Part shown: piece after piece, positions 1-6,081 of the stretch
Layout: every line of letters begins with the position of its first letter
How positions within the stretch are numbered: the first letter of the stretch is position 1
Assembly (NCBI GenBank): GCA_003233615.1
Contig: QIMB01000071.1
Span: forward strand, 1-10,377
Direction: 5' to 3'
DNA: 10,377 nt
DNA from: Nitrospirota bacterium
Lineage (GTDB): Bacteria > Nitrospirota > Nitrospiria > Nitrospirales > UBA8639
Notes under the pieces: generated by a model
What the model saw: only the letters and a program-made list of their open reading frames with translations
What the model was told of the DNA's origin: nothing
Databases searched by the model: none
Program-made: the position numbers and the translations under genes

Positions 1-120
1 TAGGTTCCTTCGGGTAACCGGGAACGTGGGCGCCGGATAAGTGCTTAAACGGATAATTAGAAACAGAGAAGTTGAATCCGCCACGGGAAAGCCGTTCACG
101 AGGGGAAGGGATTAACAGAT
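1..120 (+). other. Hairpin-rich segment, possible structured RNA fragment
   Basis: No convincing coding sequence is visible here. GTTCC (4-8) pairs with GGAAC (21-25) and, after a TT bulge, CGG (11-13) pairs with CCG (18-20) around a GTAA loop, which is a GNRA-type tetraloop. CGGAT (50-54) can pair with ATCCG (76-80). ACGG (83-86) can pair with CCGT (92-95) around GAAAG, or GTGG (26-29) with CCAC (81-84). The stretch starting GTGGGCGCC at 26 resembles, by eye, the GTGCGCC-type 5' end of bacterial group II introns. No domain V hairpin and no reverse transcriptase are seen, so an intact intron is not present in the window. A short frame open from base 2 to a TAA at 38-40 could instead be the tail of an upstream gene. 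Confidence in any RNA identity is low. Confidence 0.25.
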
Positions 121-311
121 ATACCTAATATAGTTTTTTAAATCTACGAAAAATCTTCTCCGTGCAGAATTTCTATTTTTCTGGAGATAATTTCTTTCGG
201 CAAGGACTTTTCGAGGAAATTCTCCGCCAAGATAAGGACAGGATTCAGAAAAGGGGCAATTCTGACCATGAAGCCTTGGGGAAGAGGAACAATGGGAGCC
301 GGGATGATGAT

Positions 312-518
312 TCATTCCTTGAATTGCCCCGCTTGCCTACTGGTTCGTATTAACTCAGCATTAATATCGGTGAGCTCTTCAATGAGGTCTTTATGATATT
401 TTCAGTTATTAAGGAGTTTCTTTACCTGCTTAGAGGATTTTTTAGGGACATAAATCATTTTTGCTTTACCCTTTACAGAGAAGGAGAAATAGTAACCATT
501 CGGCGAGACCTTCAAAAG
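312..518 (-). pseudogene. Broken DUF6788-like small protein gene
   Basis: Reading the minus strand from 518 down to a TGA at 314-312 gives one frame interrupted by a TGA at 404-402. The translated pieces contain NGYYFSFSVKGKAKMIYVPK and, after the stop, KYHKDLIEELTDINAELIR. These resemble the C-terminal half of the small DUF6788 family, which has a pattern of the type GPYYYLSY..GKTRTVYVPKE followed by a helical NYKRLKELLEEISEINLELLR segment. That match is recalled, not searched. Such proteins are in my recollection often encoded beside transposase genes; their function is not established. The N-terminal part, which normally carries a small Cys cluster, is missing: the frame meets a TAA at 521-519. 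With an internal stop and no start this is a remnant, probably of an insertion element. The same frame stays open from 311 to 147 after the terminal stop, without a recognisable product. Confidence 0.5.
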
Positions 519-598
519 TTAGCAAAAGAAAATAATTGTACTTGCTGTATTGCACGTTAAACGTAATCCTAAACATTGGCAAAATGACATCTATCAAT

Positions 599-655
599 GC
601 GCTACAGCGAACTGGATCCGCCGCCTGCGGCGTCGGCCCCAGTCGCTGAGCTTGA
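599..655 (+). repeat. Intergenic hairpin repeat, copy A
   Basis: The copy begins GCGCTACAGCGAAC and ends GTCGCTGAGCTTGA. CAGCG (605-609) pairs with CGCTG (644-648), an A at 610 is left unpaired, and ACTGG (611-615) pairs with CCAGT (639-643). The inner part forms a second GC-rich stem, CGCCGC (619-624) with GCGGCG (627-632). Copy C (9761-9804) shares both outer arms and the unpaired A but has a different, still complementary, inner stem. The end of this copy merges with the GAGGAG ribosome binding site of the GH116 gene at 654-659. No T-run follows, so a simple intrinsic terminator is unlikely. A REP-like or small mobile palindrome is the best description. Confidence 0.75.
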
Positions 656-667
656 GGAGCGTTCGAC

Positions 668-3328
668 ATGATGAAAACACCAAATGAACAGTTTATTTAC
701 AAAGGATCCAAACAGAGAAAAATCAGCTTCACTTTAGGGGGCATCGGTACAGGATGCATTGGCTTGGCGGGAGACGGGCGGCTTATTGACTGGGAGATAT
801 TCAACCGTCCGAACAAGAATAGTCTTAACGGATTTTCGCATTTCGCCGTGCGGGCAGAGACAACTGATCGAGTGCTGGACACGCGCGTGCTTCACGGCGA
901 CCTGCAGCCGCCGTATATAGGGTCTCCTTTGAGCAGCAAAAAATCCAATGGCTTCGGGTCCGGTCCGAGGAGAGAAACGCTTGCTGGTCTGCCACATTTC
1001 AGGAAGACGACATTCATCGGAAAGTACCCTATCGCAGAGGTCCATTTTAAAGATAAGCGGTTTCCTGGCAAGATTGTCTTAACCGCCTTTAATCCCTTCA
1101 TCCCTTTGAACGATAAGGATTCGGGCATTCCTGCCGCGTTCTTTGAGTTCGAAATTACCAACACCACGAAGGAGACAATCGACTACATGATTGCAAGTAC
1201 AGTGGGAAACCCTCTGCCGAAACAGCAGATACATCGCTTTCGCCGCCGTAGAGGGTTCTCTATCCTGCATATGACCTCCAACGGGCTGCCCGATACTGAT
1301 CCGCAGTATGGAGATCTCGCGGTCGCAACCGATGCCGGACGGGTCAGTTATCAACGGTATTGGTTCAAAGGAACCTGGTTCGACTCGCTGGAAATTTACT
1401 GGCGGGATATTAACACGCCCGGTTCACTCGTCGGGCGCAACTATGCAGCCGAAAAGGCCGGAGACGGGAATCAGGGAACATTAGCGGCTCATGTTGCAGT
1501 GAAGCCGAGCCAGACCGCACAGATCCGATTTGTTATCGCTTGGAACTTCCCGGTCTGTGAGAACTATTGGCAGAGGGACACAGCTGAGAAGGCAGAAGAA
1601 GCGGGCATCTCCCCCTACTGGCGGAATTATTATGCCACGTTGTGGAAGGATTCGAGCAAAAGTGCAGTCTATGCCCTCAATCACTGGGATCGGCTTCATG
1701 ATGAAACAAGGACCTTTCGGGACGTGTTATTTCGTTCCAGTCTCCCTTTTGAGGTCATCGACGCGGTCTCGGCTAATATCTCGATACTGAAAACGCCCAC
1801 CGTCTTGCGGTTGGAAGATGGTACCTTTTACGGTTTCGAGGGGTGTCACAGTGACTGCGGCTGCTGCGAAGGTACGTGTACCCATGTCTGGAACTATGCT
1901 CAGGCTCTGCCGTTTCTTTTTCCCGCGTTGGAACGTACAGTACGGGAAGCAGACTACAAGTACAACCAGCAGCCAGATGGTGGGATGCCCTTTCGGTTAC
2001 AGCTCCCGCTTGGAATCCGCCATGGGGGCGGACGCTCGTGCGCAGACGGCCTTTTCGGCAACGTGATGACGGTCTACCGGGACTGGAAAATCTCAGGAGA
2101 TACAAACTGGCTGCGCAGTCTGTGGCCCTGCGTGAAGAAATCGATCGATTTTGCCTGGGATCCGAGCAACAAAGATCGATGGGATCCTGAGAAGACCGGA
2201 GTCCTGTGGGGGCGGCAGCACCATACTCTGGACATGGAGTTGTTTGGACCGAGTTCGTGGCTTTGCGGTTTCTATCTCGGTGCCCTGAAAGCGGCCTCTG
2301 AAATGGCCGAGTATCTTCAGGAAAATGAGACGGCAAAGGAATACCAGCGGCTGTTTGTGCAGGGTAAAAAGTGGATCGAGGAACATTTATTTAATGGTGA
2401 CTACTACTATCAGAAGATCAACATATGCGATAGAGACATTCTGAAGAGCTACGATGCAATATCAGTTTACTGGGACAAGGAGCATGGCGAAATCAAATAT
2501 CAGATTGATGAAGGCTGTTCGATCGATCAGGTTCTTGCCCAGTACCATGCCAATCTCTACGGACTGGGAAAGATATTCGACCCGAAGAATGTGATAAAAG
2601 CATTAAAGTCGATCTTCCGCTACAACTTCATCAAGTCGATGCGAGACACATATAATCCCTGTCGTCTGTATGCTCTGAACGACGAAAGCGGTCTGGTCAT
2701 TTGCTCATGGCCTGAGGGACGGCGGAAACCGGCTGTTCCTCTTACCTATGCCCAGGAATCCATGCAGGGATTCGAATATGCGGCGGCGGTTCAGATGGTC
2801 CAGAACGGCATGATTAAACAAGGTCTTGCCATCGTCAAAGGCGTACGTGACCGCTACGATGGAGAAAAGCGCAATCCATGGAACGAAATTGAGTGTGGGA
2901 GCAACTACGCACGTTCAATGGCGAGCTACGCGCTGCTCAACGCGTTCAGTGGATTCCAGTTTGACATGACGCGCGGAATGATTGGTTTTTGCCCAGTCCA
3001 CACTCAAAACGGGCATTTTCGCTGCTTTTGGTCGCTGGATTCTGCCTGGGGGGAGTTCGAGTTCACAAATGGGTTAGCCACTCTTCGCATTCTGCATGGA
3101 GAACTGGTATTGCGCAGAATCACCATGGGCGTTCCTGGTCAGCTTGTGGTTCGAGGGATAACTGTCCAGGGTCGCAAAGTTCCTTACACACAGGATGATG
3201 AGGAAATTGTGCTGGAGAATGATGTCACGTTGCGAAGGGAAAATACGTTGCGGATCAGAATGCTTGGCAACAGAAGTAAATTGCCCCTTGGTCAAACAAA
3301 ACGCTCCAGCGAACGGCTACCTCGATGA
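668..3328 (+). CDS. GH116-family glycosidase (beta-glucosidase / glucosylceramidase type)
   Basis: This 886-residue protein hydrolyses beta-glycosides if it follows its family; GH116 includes bacterial beta-glucosidases and beta-xylosidases and mammalian GBA2. Residues about 10-320 match the N-terminal beta-sandwich, beginning with the glycine-rich LGGIGTGCIGL segment. Residues about 350-765 match the helical catalytic domain (DUF608 type). The likely nucleophile is Glu391 in YGFEGCHSDCGCC, followed by GTCTHVWNYAQ, and the likely acid/base is Asp522 in HHTLDMELFGP. These correspond in my reading to Glu441 and Asp593 of the Thermoanaerobacterium enzyme. A strand-rich tail from about 770 closes the protein. 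No signal peptide or membrane segment is seen, so it is probably cytosolic and acts on imported glycosides. GAGGAG at 654-659 supports ATG 668; ATG 671 is nearly as good. The last codons lie in a half copy of the hairpin repeat, so the extreme C-terminus may be non-native. Substrate cannot be told from sequence alone. Confidence 0.9.
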   Translation: MMKTPNEQFIYKGSKQRKISFTLGGIGTGCIGLAGDGRLIDWEIFNRPNKNSLNGFSHFAVRAETTDRVLDTRVLHGDLQPPYIGSPLSSKKSNGFGSGPRRETLAGLPHFRKTTFIGKYPIAEVHFKDKRFPGKIVLTAFNPFIPLNDKDSGIPAAFFEFEITNTTKETIDYMIASTVGNPLPKQQIHRFRRRRGFSILHMTSNGLPDTDPQYGDLAVATDAGRVSYQRYWFKGTWFDSLEIYWRDINTPGSLVGRNYAAEKAGDGNQGTLAAHVAVKPSQTAQIRFVIAWNFPVCENYWQRDTAEKAEEAGISPYWRNYYATLWKDSSKSAVYALNHWDRLHDETRTFRDVLFRSSLPFEVIDAVSANISILKTPTVLRLEDGTFYGFEGCHSDCGCCEGTCTHVWNYAQALPFLFPALERTVREADYKYNQQPDGGMPFRLQLPLGIRHGGGRSCADGLFGNVMTVYRDWKISGDTNWLRSLWPCVKKSIDFAWDPSNKDRWDPEKTGVLWGRQHHTLDMELFGPSSWLCGFYLGALKAASEMAEYLQENETAKEYQRLFVQGKKWIEEHLFNGDYYYQKINICDRDILKSYDAISVYWDKEHGEIKYQIDEGCSIDQVLAQYHANLYGLGKIFDPKNVIKALKSIFRYNFIKSMRDTYNPCRLYALNDESGLVICSWPEGRRKPAVPLTYAQESMQGFEYAAAVQMVQNGMIKQGLAIVKGVRDRYDGEKRNPWNEIECGSNYARSMASYALLNAFSGFQFDMTRGMIGFCPVHTQNGHFRCFWSLDSAWGEFEFTNGLATLRILHGELVLRRITMGVPGQLVVRGITVQGRKVPYTQDDEEIVLENDVTLRRENTLRIRMLGNRSKLPLGQTKRSSERLPR
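3297..3319 (+). repeat. Hairpin repeat, half copy B
   Basis: CAGCGAACGGCT at 3307-3318 is identical to the left arm of copy C at 9774-9785, and the preceding CAAAACGCTC resembles CAAGGCGCTA there. The right arm (CCGTCGCTGAGCTTGA) is absent, so this half copy cannot fold like the others. It lies inside the last codons of the GH116 gene and just before the truncated URO-D gene, the same relative place as copy C before the second URO-D gene. Confidence 0.55.
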
Positions 3329-3353
3329 TCAAGAAAGTAAGCAGAGAAACATA

Positions 3354-3521
3354 ATGAATTCCAGAGATAGAATGCGCATAGTCCTTTCTGGAAATATTCC
3401 CGACCAAGTACCGTATTTCCCCACAATCTATACTGATCACGCGTGTGTAGCCTCCGGGTACAGATTTGAAGAAGCGCTTATCAATCCATCGCTGGGTGCA
3501 AAGTGCATGCTTGAGGCGTAA
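3354..3521 (+). pseudogene. URO-D-superfamily protein, truncated after 55 codons
   Basis: The reading frame begins MNSRDRMRIVLSGNIPDQVP, the usual N-terminus of uroporphyrinogen-decarboxylase-fold proteins (Met-x-x-Arg-Glu/Asp-Arg, then Gly, then Asp-x-Val-Pro). It continues to FEEALINPSLGAKCMLEA and stops at TAA 3519-3521. Family members are about 330-400 residues, so most of the TIM barrel is missing. The stop codon lies inside the left terminal inverted repeat of the adjacent IS remnant, which points to disruption by the element. No part of the gene resumes beyond the element at 4134. The lack of hemE-like active-site sequence in what remains, and the environmental context, suggest a member of the broader MtaA/CmuA-like methyltransferase group and not heme synthesis, but 55 residues cannot decide this. 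The ribosome binding site is weak. The leader resembles that of the URO-D gene at 9837. Confidence 0.7.
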
Positions 3522-3540
3522 CAGTTTAGCTATGAGAAGT
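3518..3540 (+). repeat. Left terminal inverted repeat of IS remnant
   Basis: The sequence begins GTAACAGTTTAGCTATGAGA and is matched in inverted orientation at 4111-4133, with four mismatches over 23 bases. Its TAA supplies the stop codon of the truncated URO-D gene. Confidence 0.7.
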
Positions 3541-3626
3541 GATTATGGGGTTTTGATGGGCATAAAGGATCCCTTTAACCGAGTAACTGGCCTTGGAGGA
3601 AAGTTTATTATCGACGGGAATAAGAA

Positions 3627-3974
3627 TCAAGGTGCTCTTAGTTGTGGCAACCCAAACTTTTCAGAAAGTTCCGGAGTTAGCCCTTTGATTAAGAGAGTTT
3701 TGAGAACTTCTTTTGGGTCCAGGGCATTAAGTTTGGCAGTCTGGATGATAGTGGGGGTAATGAGAGATACATTCTTCGTTCCCTGGAGAGAGCGATTTCC
3801 AAAGATAATTTTTCTCAGGATGACCAAGTTCCTTAAAGCTCTCTCAGCCCTATTATTGGTAGGTTCTATTTCCGGGTGCTTTAAGGAAGGTAAGTATTTC
3901 GTCTTGTTGACTATGGAGAAGAATAGCATCTTGAATAAGTTTTTTAAGGCGGTGGCAGAAAGAAGAAACTTGCC
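3627..3974 (-). pseudogene. IS66-family transposase, C-terminal fragment
   Basis: The minus-strand frame is open from 3974 to a stop at 3627. It contains HPEIEPTNNRAERALR followed by NLVILRKIIFGNRSLQGTKN, the diagnostic C-terminal block of IS66-type (DDE) transposases. The Glu in the NNRAER motif is the third residue of the catalytic triad in this family. After it come a helical segment with ITPTIIQTAKLNALDPKEVLKTL and a short tail, as in full-length relatives. Upstream the frame meets a stop at 3977-3975, and neither the two catalytic Asp residues nor the zinc-binding N-terminal region is present. A Met at 3929 would allow a 100-residue product, but it would be inactive. Full-length proteins are about 450-530 residues, so roughly a quarter survives. 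Confidence 0.8.
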
Positions 3975-4110
3975 TCAGAAGCTGTTTTTTGCTGATAGCC
4001 AACGGTGGAATCTTCTCTCTGCTAATCCTATCACTATCAGATTATATACATGAGAGGAGATCTTGTTAAGGGGTTTATGGATTTCTTTGAAAAAGAGTTG
4101 GCGGGACGTG

Positions 4111-4133
4111 ACTTTTGATAACTAAACTGTAAC
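4111..4133 (-). repeat. Right terminal inverted repeat of IS remnant
   Basis: Read on the minus strand it begins GTTACAGTTTAGTTATCAAA and pairs with the left end at 3518-3540. It stops 29 bases before the start codon of the isomerase gene at 4163. Confidence 0.7.
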
Positions 4134-4142
4134 ATTTTTAAC
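4115..4142 (+). promoter_or_regulatory. Weak candidate promoter at IS end
   Basis: TTGATA (4115-4120) lies inside the IS terminal repeat and is separated by 16 bases from TTTAAC (4137-4142) outside it. This resembles a sigma-70 type promoter with a good -35 and a poor -10. It would start transcription only about 14 bases before the ATG at 4163, close to its GGAG site, which makes it a marginal candidate. Confidence 0.18.
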
Positions 4143-4162
4143 AAGGTGCGGAGAAAGAAACT

Positions 4163-4960
4163 ATGAAGATTGCCACAGCCCTATGGGGTTTTCGTGAGCT
4201 GAGCATGCCTGAGGTATTAAAAGCGTGTGAAGAGATAGGCATAAAGGGGATTGAAGGGCATCTTCATCCCGAGGTATCTAAACATTTCCGGCTTGATATG
4301 GGAGAGGAAGAGTTAAATAACATTCTCAGATTAGCTCAGGAGAAAGGAATAAAGTTTGTATCTTTAGCTACCGCTAATGATTTTACAGTAGAAAAGGAAG
4401 GGCTTAGGAAGCAGATTCAATGGGTTAAAGATGCTATAGATTTTGCCGAAAAGATCGAGGTTAGAATTATTCGGGTTTTCTCCGGATTTATAAAAAGAGA
4501 GGATTTTAACAAGGAGAAGTTCACTCAATTAAAAGAAGCTTTTGAGGAGGTCGCAAATTTTGCAGTTCCTAAAGGCATTTCACTTGCAATCGAAAATCAT
4601 GGAGGGATTACTACAACTGTAGGGGATTTAGAAAGGATTTTCAGCCGGATTACTGCTTCCAATGTAGGGCTTAACTATGACCCTGCCAATTTCTTATATT
4701 ATGGTGAAGACCCGATTAAAGCATTAGAAGCCTTTAAAGATAAAATAATTTATGCTCATGTTAAAGATGTAAAGATAGTAAAAGGGAAGAAAGAGTACTG
4801 CGCTATAGGTGATGGAGTTATTGATTGGAAAGGGTTACTGCCAACCTTGGAAAGTTGCTACAAGGGACCAGTCGCCATTGAATATGAGAGAGCTTCGGAT
4901 GGACTGGAAGGGACAAAAAAATCATTAGAGGCTTTATCTCAGTGGGTAGAAGTAGAATAA
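4163..4960 (+). CDS. Sugar phosphate isomerase/epimerase (xylose-isomerase-like TIM barrel)
   Basis: This 265-residue protein has the usual length of AP endonuclease 2-type / xylose-isomerase-like barrel proteins, which isomerise or epimerise sugars, sugar acids or inositol derivatives with a divalent metal. Visible metal-site residues are Glu144 in LAIENHGG, Asp173 in LNYDPANF, His199 in YAHVKDVK, and Glu240 or Glu242 in AIEYE. A glycine-aspartate turn, CAIGDGVIDW (213-222), matches the loop before the last strands in these enzymes. No signal peptide is present, so it is cytosolic. GGAG at 4150-4153 gives 9-base spacing to the ATG. The next gene starts 15 bases beyond the stop, which suggests co-transcription with the dehydrogenase. 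AT-rich codons differ from the GH116 gene upstream. The substrate is not predictable; a hydroxypyruvate-isomerase-like or inosose-type activity is equally possible. Confidence 0.85.
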   Translation: MKIATALWGFRELSMPEVLKACEEIGIKGIEGHLHPEVSKHFRLDMGEEELNNILRLAQEKGIKFVSLATANDFTVEKEGLRKQIQWVKDAIDFAEKIEVRIIRVFSGFIKREDFNKEKFTQLKEAFEEVANFAVPKGISLAIENHGGITTTVGDLERIFSRITASNVGLNYDPANFLYYGEDPIKALEAFKDKIIYAHVKDVKIVKGKKEYCAIGDGVIDWKGLLPTLESCYKGPVAIEYERASDGLEGTKKSLEALSQWVEVE

Positions 4961-4974
4961 GAGCAGAGGAGAGA

Positions 4975-6036
4975 ATGGTAAAATATCCAGTATTCAAGAC
5001 AAAAGCTATCGTTTTTACTGCAAAGGAAAAAGCAGAGGTGGTAGATAATATCCCCTGTCCTCAGGTTGACGATGAGACAGTAGTAATTCATACAAAGATC
5101 TCTGGGCTTTCACGGGGGACAGAAACTGATATGTATACAGGCAATTTCCATGACCCAAAGGTATACCATTTCCCGGTTATTACAGGTTATGAGCCGGTGG
5201 GAGAGGTGATGTTCAGAGGAAAGAAGATTACCCATGTTAGGGAAGGAGACCTGGTCCTCGGTCATAATCTCGTCGATGACGCTTATCCTTTACCTTATTG
5301 CTCCGGGTGGGGCGGCTCAGTTGAGTATGCTGTCTATAGTCGGAAGAGTGCACCGGCAGAGTGGTACGGTGAGGATGAATGTGCCGGTCGGCGGGTAGTA
5401 AAAATACCTGAGGGGTTGGATGAGAAGGATGGTATATTTGGAACCTTAGGTGGAGTTGCTTATCATGGAGTCCAACGGGTGGAGGTAAAAGAAGATGACC
5501 TTGTGGTAGTTGTCGGACTTGGAGTAATAGGGAATTGTGCTGCTCAATTTTCACAGAATATTGGTGCAAAGGTAATAGGTTTTGACCTTTATCCTTCCCG
5601 CTGTGAAATGGCGAAAAAGTGTGGCATTGAGCATGTGGTCAATGCTTCAAAATACGATATAAAGGAGGTGGTAGCTTCCTATAGTGGTGGCAGGGGTGGA
5701 GATGTTATAATTGAATGTAGTGGAGAGGTAAATAATATTGGGCTGTGCATAGATATTGCTGCCAACTATGGACGGATTCACTTACAGGGTGCTTATTTAG
5801 AACCGTATCTTTTAATAGTTCAGCGGAGTATTTTCCCGAAGAGTCTTATCTTGTCAAGTTCCTGTGGTGCTACCACCAAACATATCAGTGAGGTTTTTCG
5901 CCAGATAGTTGATAAGCGCTTGATTGTTCGACCAATGCTTAGTGAACTCTTTCCTGTAGAGAAAGCCCAAGAAGGATACCAGATGGCCTTGCACCAACCG
6001 GGTAAATCGTTAAAGCTTGGCTTTATCTGGCGATAA
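4975..6036 (+). CDS. Medium-chain (zinc-type) alcohol dehydrogenase family oxidoreductase
   Basis: This 353-residue protein is a full-length MDR-superfamily dehydrogenase that should oxidise or reduce a polyol, sugar or similar alcohol with NAD(H). The N-terminal GroES-like domain covers about residues 1-150 and includes GYEPVGEV (71-78), the equivalent of the GHE motif. The Rossmann domain contains VGLGVIGNCAAQ, with GLGVIG at 181-186, and an acidic Asp204 at the end of the second strand, which favours NAD over NADP. The first catalytic zinc ligand, normally Cys in a GICGTD-type segment, is replaced by GLSRGTE (44-50), and the Cys-rich structural zinc loop is absent, as in the BchC-like and other SRGTE-type branches. 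ATG 4975 with the AGAGGAG stretch at 4965-4971 is preferred over GTG 4942, which overlaps the upstream gene. It probably forms an operon with the isomerase before it. Substrate unknown. Confidence 0.87.
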   Translation: MVKYPVFKTKAIVFTAKEKAEVVDNIPCPQVDDETVVIHTKISGLSRGTETDMYTGNFHDPKVYHFPVITGYEPVGEVMFRGKKITHVREGDLVLGHNLVDDAYPLPYCSGWGGSVEYAVYSRKSAPAEWYGEDECAGRRVVKIPEGLDEKDGIFGTLGGVAYHGVQRVEVKEDDLVVVVGLGVIGNCAAQFSQNIGAKVIGFDLYPSRCEMAKKCGIEHVVNASKYDIKEVVASYSGGRGGDVIIECSGEVNNIGLCIDIAANYGRIHLQGAYLEPYLLIVQRSIFPKSLILSSSCGATTKHISEVFRQIVDKRLIVRPMLSELFPVEKAQEGYQMALHQPGKSLKLGFIWR

Positions 6037-6044
6037 CTATTTTC

Positions 6045-6060
6045 AGGAGGAAGACAGATG
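6045..6060 (+). promoter_or_regulatory. Strong ribosome binding site in front of a 3-codon frame
   Basis: AGGAGG at 6045-6050 is the best Shine-Dalgarno match in the window and sits 7 bases before ATG 6058. That ATG opens ATG-ACT-GAT-TAA and stops at 6067-6069, yet it is in the same frame as the downstream start at 6082. It marks the original start of the uronate-isomerase-like gene, now closed by a nonsense codon. Confidence 0.6.
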
Positions 6061-6081
6061 ACTGATTAATTAGAGAGAAGA

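Larger units (their letters stand above)
3518..4133 (-). mobile_element. Internally deleted IS66-like insertion sequence remnant
   Basis: A 616-base segment is bounded by 23-base imperfect inverted repeats: 3518-3540 and the reverse complement of 4111-4133, which agree at 19 of 23 positions when aligned by eye. Between them, on the minus strand, lies only the C-terminal part of an IS66-type transposase. A complete IS66-family element is usually 1.4 kb or longer, so most of the coding part is gone. The flanking 8 bases, CTTGAGGC on the left and ATTTTTAA on the right, do not form a target duplication. The left flank is the interrupted URO-D gene and the right flank is an unrelated isomerase gene, so the ends probably became joined by recombination or by deletion of adjacent DNA. 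Confidence 0.7.

Noticed and set aside
162..353. 63-codon plus-strand frame
   Set aside because: No ribosome binding site, no recognisable family, and it overlaps the minus-strand remnant of a decayed element.
599..655. Copy A of the hairpin as an intrinsic terminator
   Set aside because: The stem is strong but no T-run follows; the sequence runs directly into a ribosome binding site, and the shared arms with copy C point to a repeat family.
1773..2336. 187-codon open frame on the minus strand inside the GH116 gene
   Set aside because: Arg- and Ser-rich translation with no family resemblance, antisense to a strongly supported catalytic domain; a shadow frame.
3466..4053. 195-codon plus-strand frame across the IS remnant
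   Set aside because: It overlaps the IS66 transposase fragment in antisense and starts inside the truncated URO-D gene in another frame; the minus-strand reading has clear family motifs and this one does not.
4050..4118. Short plus-strand frame, MRGDLVKGFMDFFEKELAGR and two more residues, ending at the IS right repeat
   Set aside because: It looks like a possible C-terminal tail of another transposase, but 22 codons without an upstream continuation in frame (TAA at 4023-4025) cannot be supported.
4942..4974. GTG 4942 as start of the dehydrogenase
   Set aside because: It would overlap the isomerase gene and add 11 residues not expected in the family; ATG 4975 has a purine-rich ribosome binding site directly before it.
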